From the NCBI GenBank assembly GCA_949128115.1, contig OX421966.1, positions 56,913,416-56,977,415 of the forward strand: a DNA stretch of 64,000 bases, read 5' to 3'. Below are positions 33,755 to 47,267 of the stretch, in pieces (position 1 is the stretch's first letter; each line of letters starts with the position of its first letter). Source of the stretch: Anaspis maculata (Eukaryota > Arthropoda > Insecta > Coleoptera > Scraptiidae). Position numbers and translations under genes: made by a program. A model generated the notes under the pieces. That model saw only the letters and a list, made by a program, of their open reading frames with translations. It was not told the DNA's origin and did no database searches.

Positions 33755-35680
33755 GACCAGTTCATGTCTTTTGTCCCCCCATTGGCCCCCTTGTGTTTTC
33801 CTGAGTCCCGATGACCCCAATTGTATCTTGGTGTATAACTCGAAGTCACAGCCCCCATGTGTCATTTCAAGCCTTGATGAGCCCCCTACTTGTGTCTCCG
33901 TGTTGTTTTCTAAACTGTACTGGAGTCACTTTGTTTTTCCATAGTGTTTCAAGAACGCTGATAACCCCCTCGATGATCTTCTTGTAATTTCATGTGAAGC
34001 TCTAAATTCTATCAAGCCCTATTGTATCTTCTTGTGCTTGTCCTTATTCTTTCTTGCTGGGTCAATCTGGGCCATGTGTCTATTGTGACGCTTCTAGCCC
34101 CACAATGAGCTCAATTTTGTCTTCTTATGTCTTGGAACCCTAGCGGCCCTCGTTGTGTTTTGCTATGTTTATTGGAGACTCAGCGGATCCCCTTTGTCTG
34201 TATTTGTCGTTTTGAAACCTGAGAATCCCCTTCGTGTCTTCATGTGGTGTTGTGTGAAGCCCTGATGAACTCCCTTGTATCTCCTCATGTTTCTAGTCCT
34301 ATATGGTGTCCCCTCAGGCGCTTCCATTATGCCTTGCTTGGTCAATCGGAGCTACAAAAGTCCTTTTTGTGTCTGTATGTGTCATTTCGACGATGAGCCC
34401 CCTCATGTTTTCTGAGGTTTTCGGAAATAGCGAGCCCCCTCATGCTCACTATTCTGATGTTTTTGAGTTCTAGCGACCCATTTATGTTTTGCTGTGTCAA
34501 TCGGAGTCTTTCTTCTGTTTTTATGTACCGTACTGTGCCCCAATGACTCCCTTGGATTTTCTTGGCAGTTTTGGAACACTGTCGAGCCCTTTTGTATCTT
34601 TTTTCACTTTGGAATCTTACCGGCCCCCACTGTGCCCTTTTGTGTCGTTTCGAGTCCCCAATAAACCATCTAATGTTTTCTTAAGGTTTGCGGAAGTCTA
34701 AACGAGCCCGCTCATGTCTTCTTGTGTTTTGTAGTTCTGGATCTAGGGACCATCATTGTGTTTTGCTGTGTAATTTGGAGCCCAACTAAACCTCCTTGTG
34801 TCTTCATGTGTCATTTTGACTCCCGATGAGTCCCTTTTTGTTCTATTTTTCGAATGTTCCCTTACTCTATTTTCACATTTTCACAGGGAACCTGGCGCAA
34901 ATCGTCCGGCGTCAAGTTGTCTCGGCGTCAAGTTGGTCGAAGCAGGACAGCTGGACGCCGGCCATCCTGACGCGGGACAACTTGAGGCCGGGACAACCTA
35001 ACGCGTGGACAATTTGACGTGCTGCTTCAAGCCTTGACGAGCCCTCTTATTGTGTCTTCATGTTGCTTTTGGAACTCTATCGAGCCACAAACTATCTTCT
35101 CAGATTTTATAGTTCTAGATTTATCCTTTGTCAATCGGAGCCCCGATGAGCCCCAGTGTCCTTTTGTGTCGTTTCAAGCCCCGATGAATCCTCTTGTGTT
35201 TACTTGAAGTGTTCGGAGTTCTGAGGAGCCCCCTCATGTCTTCCTATGTTTTGGAACTCAAGCAGCTCCCATTTTGTCTTGCTGTATTAACTCGAAATTC
35301 CATGGATCCTTTCGTGTATTTGTATGTCGTTTTGAGCCCTGATGAGCCCCATTGCGTGTTCATGTTGCTTTTGAAATCTTAGTATCTACCCTTCATGTCT
35401 CCATATGGCGTTGTAAGCACCCTTATTCAGAGCCCAATTGGACAAAATTGTTTCAAGCCCCTCATGATTTTTCGCCCTTTCAGAATTTCAGTAAGCCCCC
35501 TTGAGCCTTCTAAGATTGTTAAAAGCCCCACTGGCCCCCTTGTTTCTTCAATGTGGATTGAAGCCCTGCTCAGTCCCCTTACATTTTTCCGTCCCTTTCG
35601 AAGCTTTAGTAAACACCTTTGTGCTTTCGTGTAACATTTGGAGCCCTATCAGGCGCCCCCGTGTGTCCTCAACCTCAAGT
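33755..35680. repeat. Degenerate GAGCCC tandem array 1
   Basis: About 1.9 kb is built from loosely repeated units of roughly 35-50 bp: GATGAGCCCCCTTGTGT, then TTC(T/A)TGTG and TTTTGGA(A/G) elements. Units vary in length and are heavily mutated. The plus strand is pyrimidine-rich with G in fixed places. The reverse complement of the same unit fills 51131-52240. Open frames here change every few units and are not genes. Confidence 0.7.
34930..35020. repeat. ~16-bp tandem repeat block, GGACAACTTGACGCCA type, copy 2
   Basis: TTGGTCGAAGCAGGACAGCT, GACGCGGGACAACTTGA and further GACAA(C/T)(C/T)TGACG-like units match copy 1. It sits inside the GAGCCC array. Confidence 0.75.
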
Positions 35681-36494
35681 ACCGTATAAGTATAAGAGTC
35701 TCAAGTTAATCCAGAGAGCACGTTCACTTCTGGTTTGCACTACAAAGCCTTCGTTCGAGATCCTGCTGAACTCCAAAAGACAGTGTTCACCCGTAACTCT
35801 GTATCTATCGTCTCCAGTCTGTCAGTGTCATGCTTTAGTCTTACGACAGTGTGAATAGGGCTCCACGTCATCAATAAGAAAATCTCAGTTGGCATTCAAG
35901 ACTAAACCAGACCCTAGATATAACCCCTTCGGCAAGTTACAGTAGGTATCTTGCTCCAGTCTTACGACAACGCAAACGATGCCTTCATATTATTCTATAC
36001 TTACAAATCAAAACAGTGAATTTGCCGAAATTATTGCGAAAAATAAACTCACATGCCCGCTACCGCTTCCATAATACCGGCGTATGGGGAAAAGAAACGA
36101 GCTCGGATATTATGCGGATTGGCAGAGGATTCGCGGAAAACAGAGGAGTTTTTATTACACCGCATCGGTCGGTGCAAAATACAAGAAGAATAATGCGGCA
36201 TAATGTAATGTGCCGCAGACTGTGAAATGTAAATGCCGTTTTGTGCGGTGATTGTGGTAGAGATGGTGTGTGATGATGTGCCGGGGGAATCGAGTGTGCG
36301 AGATCTTCAAGAAGATTTTCAACATTAAAAAGTAAAGGTGAGCATGGAACGCCGAGTATAAGTTCAATCATAGTCATGCTCAAGCTAAAGAGCCATAGAA
36401 TGTTTCTCCCTTCTCTCCACTTGAAGATTCTAGAATCGAAATTGCATGCCATGACTGGACGTACAAGTTAACTGTGAATGACAAAATATAATGA
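35681..36494. other. No gene recognised
   Basis: Two short repeats of CAGTCTTACGACA-like sequence occur near 35832 and 35957. A 130-codon minus-strand frame at 36060-36452 has no domain and overlaps a plus-strand frame. Confidence 0.4.
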
Positions 36495-37224
36495 GTTCAC
36501 TCCTACCGTGATTTCAACTGTCGAACTGCCTAGTGTGCGTCTGGCTTCGAAAGATAGGTTATGTTGGTGCGTTGCTGTCGAGATAGGTTTTTGTTGGTGT
36601 GTTGTTGACTGTTGCTGTCAAAAATGAAAGAAAAAAAAACGGATATAACTCAAAAATTACATGTATGGAGTGGATGTCTTCACCCTTCACGATTACTGCA
36701 AATTTCTTGCTCCAGTACGATGTCCTCTAAACAGTGAAATCAAGTGTTTTCTCAACACCGATTAAACTATCCACACAAAAATAGGATGGGTTGTAGCTTT
36801 CCAGTCTTCAAAGTGTGGGTACTGCTTTTAAAAACCAGGAATAGTACACAATGTCTCCATATCATGTGGTTTTCGAAAATAAATTCACGTCTTCTCTCTA
36901 AAGCTGAACAATAAGGGAGTTCATGCTACCTACTCCGTTCATTTTCTCCCGGGAGCGAGTTCTTATGGCACCTTCGAGGGCTTCAAAATGTGCAGTGGAT
37001 GTTACTGTTCAAGACACAAGCCGAGGCACAAACACAGTTTCCACAGTAATGGGCATAATCCACCACAATTTTTGTGAAACTCGTGATTTTCAGTCAATTT
37101 GACATAAACGACAATGTTGATGTTGTCAGGCTTGAACTTTCAAACATCAGTGCAACCAATCGCCACTTTCTAGGGACTTAGAAACAAAATCTCACAGCCG
37201 ACTAGAATCACGGTAGAAGTGAAC
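36495..37224. mobile_element. 730-bp element with 19-bp terminal inverted repeats
   Basis: GTTCACTCCTACCGTGATT (36495-36513) is matched by AATCACGGTAGAAGTGAAC (37206-37224) in inverted orientation with one mismatch. A second, isolated copy of its right end lies at 32168-32222, which supports a mobile origin. The interior has no coding region. I could not find a target duplication, so the superfamily is open. Confidence 0.6.
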
Positions 37225-37232
37225 CTACTATA

Positions 37233-39451
37233 TCTGAATCAACCATGATCAATGTACCTCAAGAAGACCTACGGAATCGGTTGTGGATGCGATGGTTCGC
37301 CGATTTGATAGGCGTTGAAAAATACTGAGACTTCAAGCAACAACTGACATGACGTCTCAGATCTCTAGGATCAGGATTATTGCGTTAAATAGCCAAGAAG
37401 ACCAATAAAATGCTGTTTGAGTAGATCTGGGGAATTGGTTTTGCATGCGATGGTTGACCTGATCGGATTTCTAATGGAAACTACGTCATATAACAATTGT
37501 CATATTTATTTATGTTACCTGATTGTGGACAGATTTCAAAGTAAATCAAACTCGGAATCAAATATGTAGAATTAGTATATCAAGTTTGGGTCAGTAGATG
37601 CGATTGCATTGGGAAGCAGCTAAGTGAAGAGCCAATCCATGCTATCGTAGGTCATAGATACCTGATTTCTTGAAGCTAACAGCTGTTATTAACTGTAGGT
37701 ACTAGCTAAGAATAAGACAAGCTTCCATTTCTTTGTGGGAGTTCCATTCCTAGCTACCCTACACCATGTAGTACTTGGTTAAAGTTTTTATGATGTACCT
37801 AAATGTTCGCAATTAGTGGAGCCGGTAACATTTGATGACCCGTGCCTTCATCAACACTTAACCCATTCGGCAGTATTTGAGACGTGAAGTTGCTTGTTTA
37901 CATCGCCATCGACTTTAGCTGACGTGGATTGCAATCGCAGTAAATTGGAGCTGCACTGAAATAATGAGTAGTTTCATTTATTACTGCGTATTATGAGAGG
38001 ATGTATGCTGGTGAATTCCACAAGATATTCCGATTGGTGTTTCCCGACGGTGCACGAGCCAGCTTGTTCACTCGAAGAACCCACTCCTAGAGAGTTTTAT
38101 TGTCCACTAAAACAAAACGTCCGAAATTAAAGGTCATGCCGGGTGCAATGAAGCGGGTGAGCAAAACGAAAAGCAATCGAAGGAAATGCACTTATCCTCC
38201 ATGCTCGACTCCACCACACATACACGGCCGGCAAGCAGCAAAATGGATGGCTTTCCGATAATTTAAAAGCGAGAGAGCATCTCAGGTCCATGACTTTCTT
38301 GTCTGCGTTTTTTCGTTCTCCTCCAGCACGCCAGAGTTATTCCAGCAGGACACGAGTGATGTTGATGCCGCCCGTGGTAAGTATTTGAATGAGAGGCGGG
38401 AGGAGGAGTGATGGTACCGGAGTTCTTCAAGATTCCATCTCCGCTGTAATTTGTAATGTAATTTCTCGGGGCAGTGCGATATTATACGTGCCCTGCCGCT
38501 CGCTTGGAGACTTTGTAACTCTGGGCGAGGCAATAAGCGAAAAAACTGGGACGTAATTAGAATTGCGCGTCGGTAGAAACCTGTTTGCTGTTTATGAAGC
38601 TGGCATTCTGAACTCTGACGGGAAGATCGAATGCAAGATTCGCACTGGACTAGTAAAGAGAAGAGTCGTTATACTTCAACCAAATCGCGCAATTGCTTTC
38701 AGGACAAAAGGCATATTTGGTCTACATGACCGCACTTCTGACACCAAAAGCACAAGTGGAGATTTCCAGGCGCCGAAGCCGACAGTGTTTTGTTCTTGAC
38801 ATACAACCGCGTAATTATACCCGCTTCCAGTTTGTTCTCTCAAAAATGGGTCGTATTGATCGCGGGATGTCTTTGAGAGAGTTTTCTTCGGTAAAACATC
38901 CACTTTTCTCGCCGCGCTCGCTCCGCCGCTGTTTGCGTAGCCTCTTTTCCGCAACTTTAAATGCATTTTTCAACTTGCATGTAGTTTAAGCACCTCCTCG
39001 ACATAATGCCCAGAAAGAAAAAAAAAGCAGTGGGTACGCAGTAATGGCAGTGCAGCACCGTGGAGTTCGCGCACGTAAAGACCAGGGAAGGTGATCAATC
39101 AAATTATTACGCCGGAGGGCCGCATGCAAGCGATGAAGTTTAAGTTTACGCGGCGCTCTGCCGGAGGTAGGCGAGAGCCAGAGCTAGCGGCGGGTCTTGT
39201 CGAAATAAGGTCGATTTAACACTAAAATGTGACGTGGAAAAAATTCAGAATTGCAAATTGCGCTCACATTGCTATTACCTTGCGCTAGTAGCAGAAGGAA
39301 ATATTCCATGAGGGAGAACTAGGTACTGGTTTTCACTATAATTTCAACAAGGTGCTTGATAAGATAGAAGTTCCCATCAGCAACACCACAGAACAATTAA
39401 AAGAGGGCAAATAAGTTATGATTATTCAATATTTTAATAAGATACGACATT
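37233..39451. other. No gene recognised
   Basis: Unremarkable except for moderately CpG-rich stretches at about 38,200-38,560 and 38,850-39,200. Frames of 96-98 codons at 38676-38989 overlap on opposite strands and have no domain. Confidence 0.4.
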
Positions 39452-39900
39452 CTGCTACAAAAGCTAGAATATTACGGAGCAAAAGGAATAACCAACGATT
39501 GTATTAGGTCAAATTTGTGTGAGTGGCTCCAGATTGTCTTCCAGAAGAATGTTAGATCAGTAAAAAATTTCATCCGACGTGGAGGACTACACTATCAAGA
39601 ATTAGCATCTTGGAACCTCTGCTATTTATAATTCACATAAATGACTTGAATGTCAAATCCCTGCACGCAAATGTTCTCCTTTTCGCAGAAGCCACAAGTC
39701 TCCAGATAACCGGCCCGGCACGGAAGAGTGGGAATGAAGAAATAGATGCAGCGCTACGAGATGCAAAGAACCGAACAGATGGAAACAATCTCGACCTGAA
39801 TGGAAGAGATTTGTTCACGACCAAATCAAGTCTAAATTTGTGTTTCACTGTCGATTTTGTTGAAAAAATCGTCGGCTCTGGGATTTTTCTTCAAACCAAA
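39452..39900 (+). mobile_element. LINE RT fragment with destroyed catalytic motif
   Basis: The plus strand reads LLQKLEYYGAKGITN from 39452, a KL..YGI.G pattern. After a frameshift it reads ILEPLLFIIHINDL near 39610, the end of the GVPQGSxLGP block, and then LLFAEATSLQI, where the catalytic FADDT has become FAEAT. Similarity fades by about 39,850. It is a short dead copy, likely CR1/Jockey group. Confidence 0.75.
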
Positions 39901-41109
39901 CTCTCCTATCCAACAGAGACGAGCCAAAAAATGAATTTGAATGAATTCAATCAAACAAAGAGTCAAAAATGTAAAATAACCCACAAATTTTACTTTCAAT
40001 TTTATTGTTCGAACGGTTTAGGTGTGCCATCTATGTAGATTGGAGAGTGATTCTTGAAGAATTTTTCCTTAGCTTTCCGAATCCGATAGCAGTTTTTTCA
40101 TAAAAGCGGTCAGAAAACGTACCTTTTGATCACATAACAAAAAGGCATATTTTTCTCAGTCCCACTCTGAATTTTGACTTACCCGGTATGGCTTCTGGAT
40201 AAATTCCAAGAGAAAAATATTATCGTCTATCTCCCATTAGCCTATGTAAGGTCACTCATGAATCACCCTGTATTGTAGCTACGCTAGCTAGCTGCGGTAG
40301 CTACGTAACCGCACGCAAGTAATGTTTTAGAGTTTGTGGTAAAGAATCATCTAATCAACGGAAATCATGACAGTTTCCCTTATCGTCTAGACGAGAACCC
40401 ATTTAGCAATCTAGAGTAGGATTTGATTTCGTCGAGAGGCAAAACTTTCCGGCAAGTTCCGCGGGGGAAATCAACCACCAAGATTGGCTAAGAGCGAGGC
40501 GAAATACGTTATTGGAGGTTATAAGACACTCTTAAGAGTTAAGATGAGTTCTGTTTGGAACGATGAGTTGATCAGTTACCGAGAATCAATTAAGTCGCGA
40601 ACCACGCGAAGCTGGCAATTTGCCGCCATATACTATTGCCGCCAGGTATAAACTATGTCAAATGCTCCTATTTCACAATAAAAATTATTTTAACAACCTA
40701 ACTAAATAAATGGGACCAGAAAAACCGTTTATCAACTGAAAATATGAGATCGGAAATTATGGGATTCAATATTATGAAACCACGCGAAATAGATGCCGCT
40801 CGCGACATAAATGATAACCACTTGTGCTGGACGGGTGTGGGCTCACGTGGTCTCAACAGAGCAATTCAACATAAATTACTTTCAATTACAATGTTAATAA
40901 ATCGGTGATATGGCCGAAAGATATTTCCCGGGGGATCGGAAATTATAAGATCATTTTTAGTGAGATGATCAGCCAACCAGGTAGGGTTTTGTATCCTCAT
41001 ATTGATAAAAGAATTATCTGTGAATCGTACTAGTGAGACCCAAAATGGTCATAATGATACCCACACGATGCTAGACTTGCACGCGGGTGGAATATTACAA
41101 AAGCTGAGT
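39901..41109. other. No gene recognised
   Basis: A GCTAGCTAGCTGCGG sequence near 40,287 and a GAATCACCCTGTAT motif at about 40,260, common at insect transposon ends, are the only features noted. Confidence 0.35.
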
Positions 41110-41620
41110 CATCGAGTCATCGCGCCCTCTCAGATCTTACTTCACGGATGAGTTGACGTCACATGATTCACAGTGACGTAGCCTATAACTTTGGTGACCA
41201 TGCGTTGATTGTTTTCAATTTTTTTGCGGGCATTTGCTATTTTCGATTGATAATTCAAGCGAACATAGCCCTAGACTGGCTAGCTGTCTATATTTGTGCT
41301 TTGAAAATATCTATTTCTTTCATTGCCTATTATTTGAAATGAACTATTACTCCATTATAAAAAAGTTCACACTATCTACTATATCGATTGCTTGAACGCG
41401 AACCCTCTCTTAATATGCCTCTATTTGGAGAAGTCTGGAGAGCACACCTAACAAAAATATTTCGTGCTTATTGATTGTCTATCTCTTTTCCCGTCCCGTG
41501 AAGCGGGAGTATAATAAATACCTTCAAAGTGGTGGCAGCATTTACCCTATCAAATCATCTTGAGGTCCTTCTGGACAATCAAGGGACACACCCTTTCTCT
41601 ATAACTTAGTAATACGCCCT
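41110..41620. repeat. Possible third, diverged relative of the 1.6 kb repeat (3' part)
   Basis: The order TTACTTCACGG...TGACGTCACATGA...CAGTGACG, then GCTTTGAAAATATCT, then AAGTGGTGGCAGC followed by TTGAGGTCCTTCTGGACAA resembles the last ~450 bp of the dispersed repeat copies. There the blocks are CTCTCACGTCAC, GTTTTGAAAATCTC, CAGTGGTGGCAG and TGAGGTCAAGC. Similarity is weak between these blocks, so the relationship is tentative. Confidence 0.3.
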
Positions 41621-44600
41621 ATGTAGATCACTACCTTTTTCAGCCCCTTCAGGTGTGACATAATAGTTGAAGTTCAAAAAAACCTTTTCCCAGCCATATC
41701 CGTATAGCCACTTTTATCACCTCCAAAAAGTAATCTGAATAACTCCGTGTGTTACATATCAAAACATTGGGTGGGATAACTTGTTTCAATACTATAGTAC
41801 AACTCTGAACAAAAAGGACACGCTTGACACATGGTGATTACTAACAGGATAAATAATTCATCATAATACGTTCTCAACACTGATTGTAATTGAGCTCAAA
41901 GGACCCAGGTGTTACATATGTTGGCATAACGGTGGGATATTATCATTGTTTCAAAATCATTTCATCAAAATACGTAATCAAAATCTATTGTAAAAGGGTC
42001 TGCGTGCTACATTCTAAAGGTAAAAAAAAACCGGGGTATTATAAAATGCAAACAATGTGTTGATGTTACACACGAAAAAACGAGATCAACAAGTTTAGGG
42101 GTCTATATTACTCATCGAATTCTATTTGATATTGCTCGATACAGTCAGAAAATATCTCTCCCATCAATTTGGGCAGCTCTCCAACTTTAACGTGTCCACA
42201 ACACAAACTGTCATGGAGCATGGGCATTGATGTTTCCCTCAGAAAGAATCTTTAGAGTATGGAGAGTTCAGTCATAGTTGAATCGTGATAGTGATTGCTT
42301 GGTTCCCTGGTGGCTTATGGCAATTCTTGGAACGGCAAGAGAAAAGATATTCCTGACCAAGTTGCTTCTCATCGATTTCTCGCTTGAGTATTCAGTTGCA
42401 GATTTTTCACAGCTTGGACTTGGTGCTTCGCAGAGAGGTCTTCTCGGTCATGGAGCAGATCTAACCTCTCTCAAATAATGCGCACTAGGTTTTTATCTTG
42501 CTGTTGGGCGACTTAGGATCACAGGAGCGATCCGTTGGAGAACATCTCTTTAGACAACACGTCTGTGCAGATATTTGTCAACAATAATGTGATGATTGTG
42601 TCAGGATTTTCCAGTTGACCAACTGATCTACGACAGCGTTTCTTCATGAGCGCGTCTTTCTGCATAATGTCCACTTAAATACATAAACAAAGCAGCAAAA
42701 TTTTGAAGATGATGGAAGATCTCTCTTTTCGGCGACTGTTTTTGCAGAAAACTGTTGATGTTCGACAACCGAGTGTTTCTCTTTGCAAGACGACACAGTT
42801 CCAATGGTCAATCATGTAAGTTGACATCTTTTTCTCTCTAAGCACCTTCTTTAGTTCAGCTCGTGTAATTATACGCAGTTTTTTTTGTTGTTGACACTGA
42901 TAGCAATAATTGAGAAGGTAATCAAGTCCAGATAATTTGGATTTGAATGATTTTCCTGAACCTTCTGTCAGTGATAATGACCATTAATTCTGACTGTCCA
43001 AATCTGGTTGCAGCATATCGTGATGATAAACGGACAAAGTTGAAGGTTGTCGTTGTCTGTGAGGTCTAAGCGGTTGGCTGTCACGGTTTCAAAAATTGAC
43101 TTGGCGATACAGAACAATGGAACCAGGAAAACCAAAAAAAAAGAGTTGATTGTTATATTCGGAGGCTCCGGCTGATTATGCAGAAGAAGATCCAATAACC
43201 ATCGGCCGAGTAGCGATTCAGTGTTCCTCTGCTGTTCCTGTTGATGGCAAGCAGTACCACCAGTCATGTGCCTCGAGAATTAAAATCAACGGAAGCGGCG
43301 CTGAACGCTATTCCTAGAACGCCGCACCGCCTTTGGTTGACAGCAACTGTCAGTAATCGCCAACTTCGTTGAAGTGATCATTTCGGTCCTATTTCTCTCG
43401 TCTGTCCAGATGCCAGAGCGTATTTAAGATCCTGCTAATCGTTGCGGTTGTACCGAAGCTCATGCGTTCAAGACTCGTTGATGGGCAAACCAAGTGTTGC
43501 CCCTCATCTTTCATTTCACTGTTTTAGAATAAGTTCCCTATTTGATATTTAGCGTGTTGTTGTTATGTGTATTATTACTGTCTCTGCGTAAAGTAAGAGA
43601 TGTAATTAGGGGGTAGCTATACCGGTTTACTACACCAATTTCCCTTGGGGTAGGACGACAGTATGTTGTTTTTTGTGTAGGTACTCTATTTCAGTGTCAT
43701 CGCTGGAGCTTCGTTGGGCCCTTCGAGTTCTCGCAGCGTCATCGAAAAGGTAGGAACCTGCGTCATAGTTTGTAAGCCAAATCCCGCGGTATTGCTCACC
43801 CTTTCTATTGGCGTCCTCTGCGCAACGCCTCTTTATTTTAGTTAACACGCCATGTCAAGTTGAATTGTAAATATTCTTGAACCTTTTCTTCCCGATCATA
43901 AACCTGATTTTTTGTAGTTTATTCCGTATTTTTAATTCTCCCAATCCCAACTATCTCCACCTCGGAATCAATCACTTTCAATTACGATTTCAACCCGTAA
44001 TATGGCTAACCCCTCGGAAGTTCATAAAACGTCCCGTTTTCCTGTTCTTAAAAGCTCTTGAACCACCTTGCATTTCAGCGTTATTTTTTCTTTCCTCACT
44101 TTGCACACGTTTGTTAGAAGCGTCCCGTTCTACCTTATTCAGTTCTTGATCTGCCATATGTAAGCTTTTCAACACGTTCACTGCCATCGAAATTGCGCAA
44201 TTTTCTTTACCAGGCCATTCATGTCATGTTATGGTGCAGTGAAAACTGAGTACCCTAGCAGAGGTTCAAGTTTCGAGTGCTTTTGGTTTTTCGAATAATC
44301 AAAAAAAAAAAGAGCCCAACATAAGTAGTTAGTTCTTGAAGGTTAACATTTCGCATGTATCAAAAAATTAAACAGATATGCATGGACTTGTAACTTCCCA
44401 GGTCGTGATTTGTAGCTTCCCAGGTCGTGATGGACTGTTGCCATTGTCGATAGGCAGCGTACTTGAGCCAGAAACCTGAAAAAAAATGAAAATTTCCTAC
44501 TGGTTCCATGATGCTGGTGGAGCTCCACGCTGCTGGTCTCAAGCGATCAGCGTGGCAGTGAACGTGGTAATTTCTGTCTTGCCTCTTGGCAAATTCTCTT

Positions 44601-46113
44601 TTTCTTGTTAACATTCACTAATCAGGCAGTCAGTGAGTTACGGCTTGTGTGACTGACACTTGATTGGGTTTGCTGTCGAATTTTCCAATAGAACTTTGTA
44701 ACCACAAAAATAAATGAATCCAGTTCATACACTAAAATAACATAAAGACTTGGTGAAGATGAATTCGATATAGCAAATCGACGTGGTTTTCGCGTGTGCA
44801 AACACAACGAATCCATCCTTCGCGTGTGAAACTAGCAAATAAAAAGAGCAGCGATTCTTTGAATAAATAAAAATCGAACTGTATTGCCCACCTCTTGCAG
44901 ACCATGTCTGGCGTGCGGAATATTTATTCCGTTTACGTATAGGATAGGTACAGCCAATCCCGAAAGCTGCCTGCCGGTATGGTGCAGGACCGCGGCCGGT
45001 AATTCAGTTAGGAGCATGCACGGCTGCATGCAATTTCCTCGTGTCTTATTTAGGTTATTATTTCGAGTCGCATCCCAGGATTTGATAAACCCTCGCGATA
45101 AATTTAATAAAGAAAATGCTGCCTGCATGCTGCAACATGCTCCCGCATGCTCCCAGAGATCGCCGAGCGCACGGAGCAGTTATGATGGGATTCAGAGCAC
45201 GACGAACGGACATATTTCATAGTACCATAGTGGCGTCCGGGGCAAACTCCAGCGTCGCAATCTTGTGACAGTCATATGGTTACAGATTCTTGGTTTTATG
45301 CAAGAAAGAAGGAATTTTCGAAAATTTGGAAGTAGGTGGGAAAATTCGTGAAACTAGTTCGACGAAAAAGTTTCAGGGTTTGCATGCAACAAACTCCGGC
45401 GACGAGGAAGTCTGGAAGCGGAAGTTTGCACAGTCGGGGGCGAAGGCAGGGAAGAGGCGAAGGAGGTGGAGGAGTGGAGGCCAAAGCAAACTTGCTGCGC
45501 TCTCGGGAGTCTGTGTCCGGGACAATATAAGCGATTTGGAGCGGTCGAGCTGAAACCCGATATCAATTACTCGGAAAGAGTCGCCCGTCTGTCCGATACT
45601 GATAAGTCATTATGTTTTAATTGGAGATCTAGAGCTGTTCGGAACGGGAGAATAGTGGAGAGGGAGTAGACTGCTACTACTTCCGCAGAACTTGTACCCA
45701 ATCAATTCTTGTATAAGATCGGTAAGCCCTACTCGGTTCGCTTTCTGCCGTGTTGTGCGCGGAATAGAAACGACGGGCACTGTTTGTGACAATGATGGCA
45801 AAGCTCCAGAGTGGCTACGTTGCTCAACCGCATTCTTTCTTGAAGCCTTTTTGATTGATTCAGGTTGAGTTAGACCAGTTTTTGTAGCGCTCTAACTAAC
45901 CGCTGATGAAACAATATGAGTCATAATATGATACACGTTGAAATTTAGGGAACACTCCTTTGAAGTTTCTCAGCAACAAACGAGTAGACGAATTCGAGAG
46001 GTCTTTGAAAATTTGAACGTACCAAGGACCAGGCTGACTGGGAAGCTTATAGAAAATTGCGAAATTTCACTTTGAACTTGATCAGGAAAGGAAAGAGATC
46101 TTACTTGTTGTCT
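41621..46113. other. No gene recognised
   Basis: Three imperfect copies of a GTG(T/C)TACAT...GGTGGGATA-like block occur near 41748, 41909 and 42004. A 24-bp tandem TTCCCAGGTCGTGAT pair lies at 44,395-44,432. The region 44,880-45,600 is CpG-richer and single-copy in appearance. Frames up to 112 codons have no recognisable domain. Confidence 0.4.
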
Positions 46114-46116
46114 ATT

Positions 46117-47141
46117 TAGTGGCGGGGTTAACGGCCAAAAATGGAATGATCTGTGCATTTTGTGATAAAAGCATGAAATTTGGCATACGAGTTCAGAAGA
46201 CCCTCCTTTGCAATTCCAGATGTGGCGCCACAGAAGATTTTGCACCAGAGGCACTGTATTGCGGTTAATATACCTGCTAGGGGTAAATTCTGCAAAAATG
46301 GTTCCTGGCCGGTCTCTGGTACCGCAGTCGGTATTTTTTAGTTCTGTTTAGCTAAAACTACATGTAGAAATGAGTGAGGAGTGCATTTTCACAAGCAAAG
46401 TTCCAAATGCTGCCTTTATACGTTGTTTTAATACATTTTAAGGCCAACTTTGTTTTAGTACAGGAAACATGGTAAAAAAATTGCCAAAACCTCGGCAATG
46501 ATATGAACGTCCTGAAAATTTGATATTCTGTTCAGAATTGAGTGCCCCACTACATATCTGAAATTGTCAAAAATCGCACCCCGGGGCTTCGAGTTATTGG
46601 AGGGGGGGTAAAAAATTGCAACTCAAAATTAAAGGTATGGAACCCGATGGAACCCATCAATCCAATGGATGCAAATACGTCGTAGTTCGACGCATCACAT
46701 CCCGTTGATACAATTTTGGCACAAAAAGTGTCGATCATTGTTGAGGGAGGGTCGCGGGAGAGGGCGAAACTCGGCTGGGTGGCTCTTTTTCTTCCTGGGC
46801 CATGAAGAATCGATCACGACGAGATTGGTATCTTTTCCGACTGAATTCAATGTCCTGAACTTGAATCCGATGTACAAATTTGGATAAAAACAAGTTCAAA
46901 CAAGTTAACTTGAGAAAACCTGTTTTTTCTTTGACAATTTTCACAAAACTTTTTTTTACTGTTAGAGGCATTCATTTTCGGAAATATTTCAGAGGCCATT
47001 AGATTGAACTGTATTCTTCACGAAAATCATCCATTCGATCTGTAACTTTGTTTTTCGAGATAGAAAAAATCGATTTGAACTTTAGTCGGCACAGCCCGTC
47101 GTCTACTACTGACCAGAACACTACACCATGCATCTTCAAAT
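46117..47141. repeat. Foldback 2, left arm
   Basis: It pairs with the right arm. Its first 67 bp align without gaps to the end of foldback 1, including AAAATGGAATGA and TGCATTTT at the same distance from the terminus. Confidence 0.82.
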
Positions 47142-47267
47142 GAGAATAGCCCTAACTATCTGAAAAATCATAACTTATCTTTGAAAGTTTCAGGATCTGT
47201 GCAGAACTAAATTCCCTATAACTAAAACAAAATCGTCATAAATCGCAATGCAGGGTATTGAGTTATT

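Noticed and set aside
33755..35680. CRISPR-like array or coding repeat protein
   Set aside because: Units are degenerate with no constant repeat/spacer alternation, frames are not maintained, and the context is eukaryotic.
41521..41560. Definite LTR/primer-binding-site junction
   Set aside because: AAGTGGTGGCAGC resembles the dispersed-repeat end, but I could not match it to a known tRNA 3' end and no gag/pol follows. Kept only as a tentative third repeat copy.
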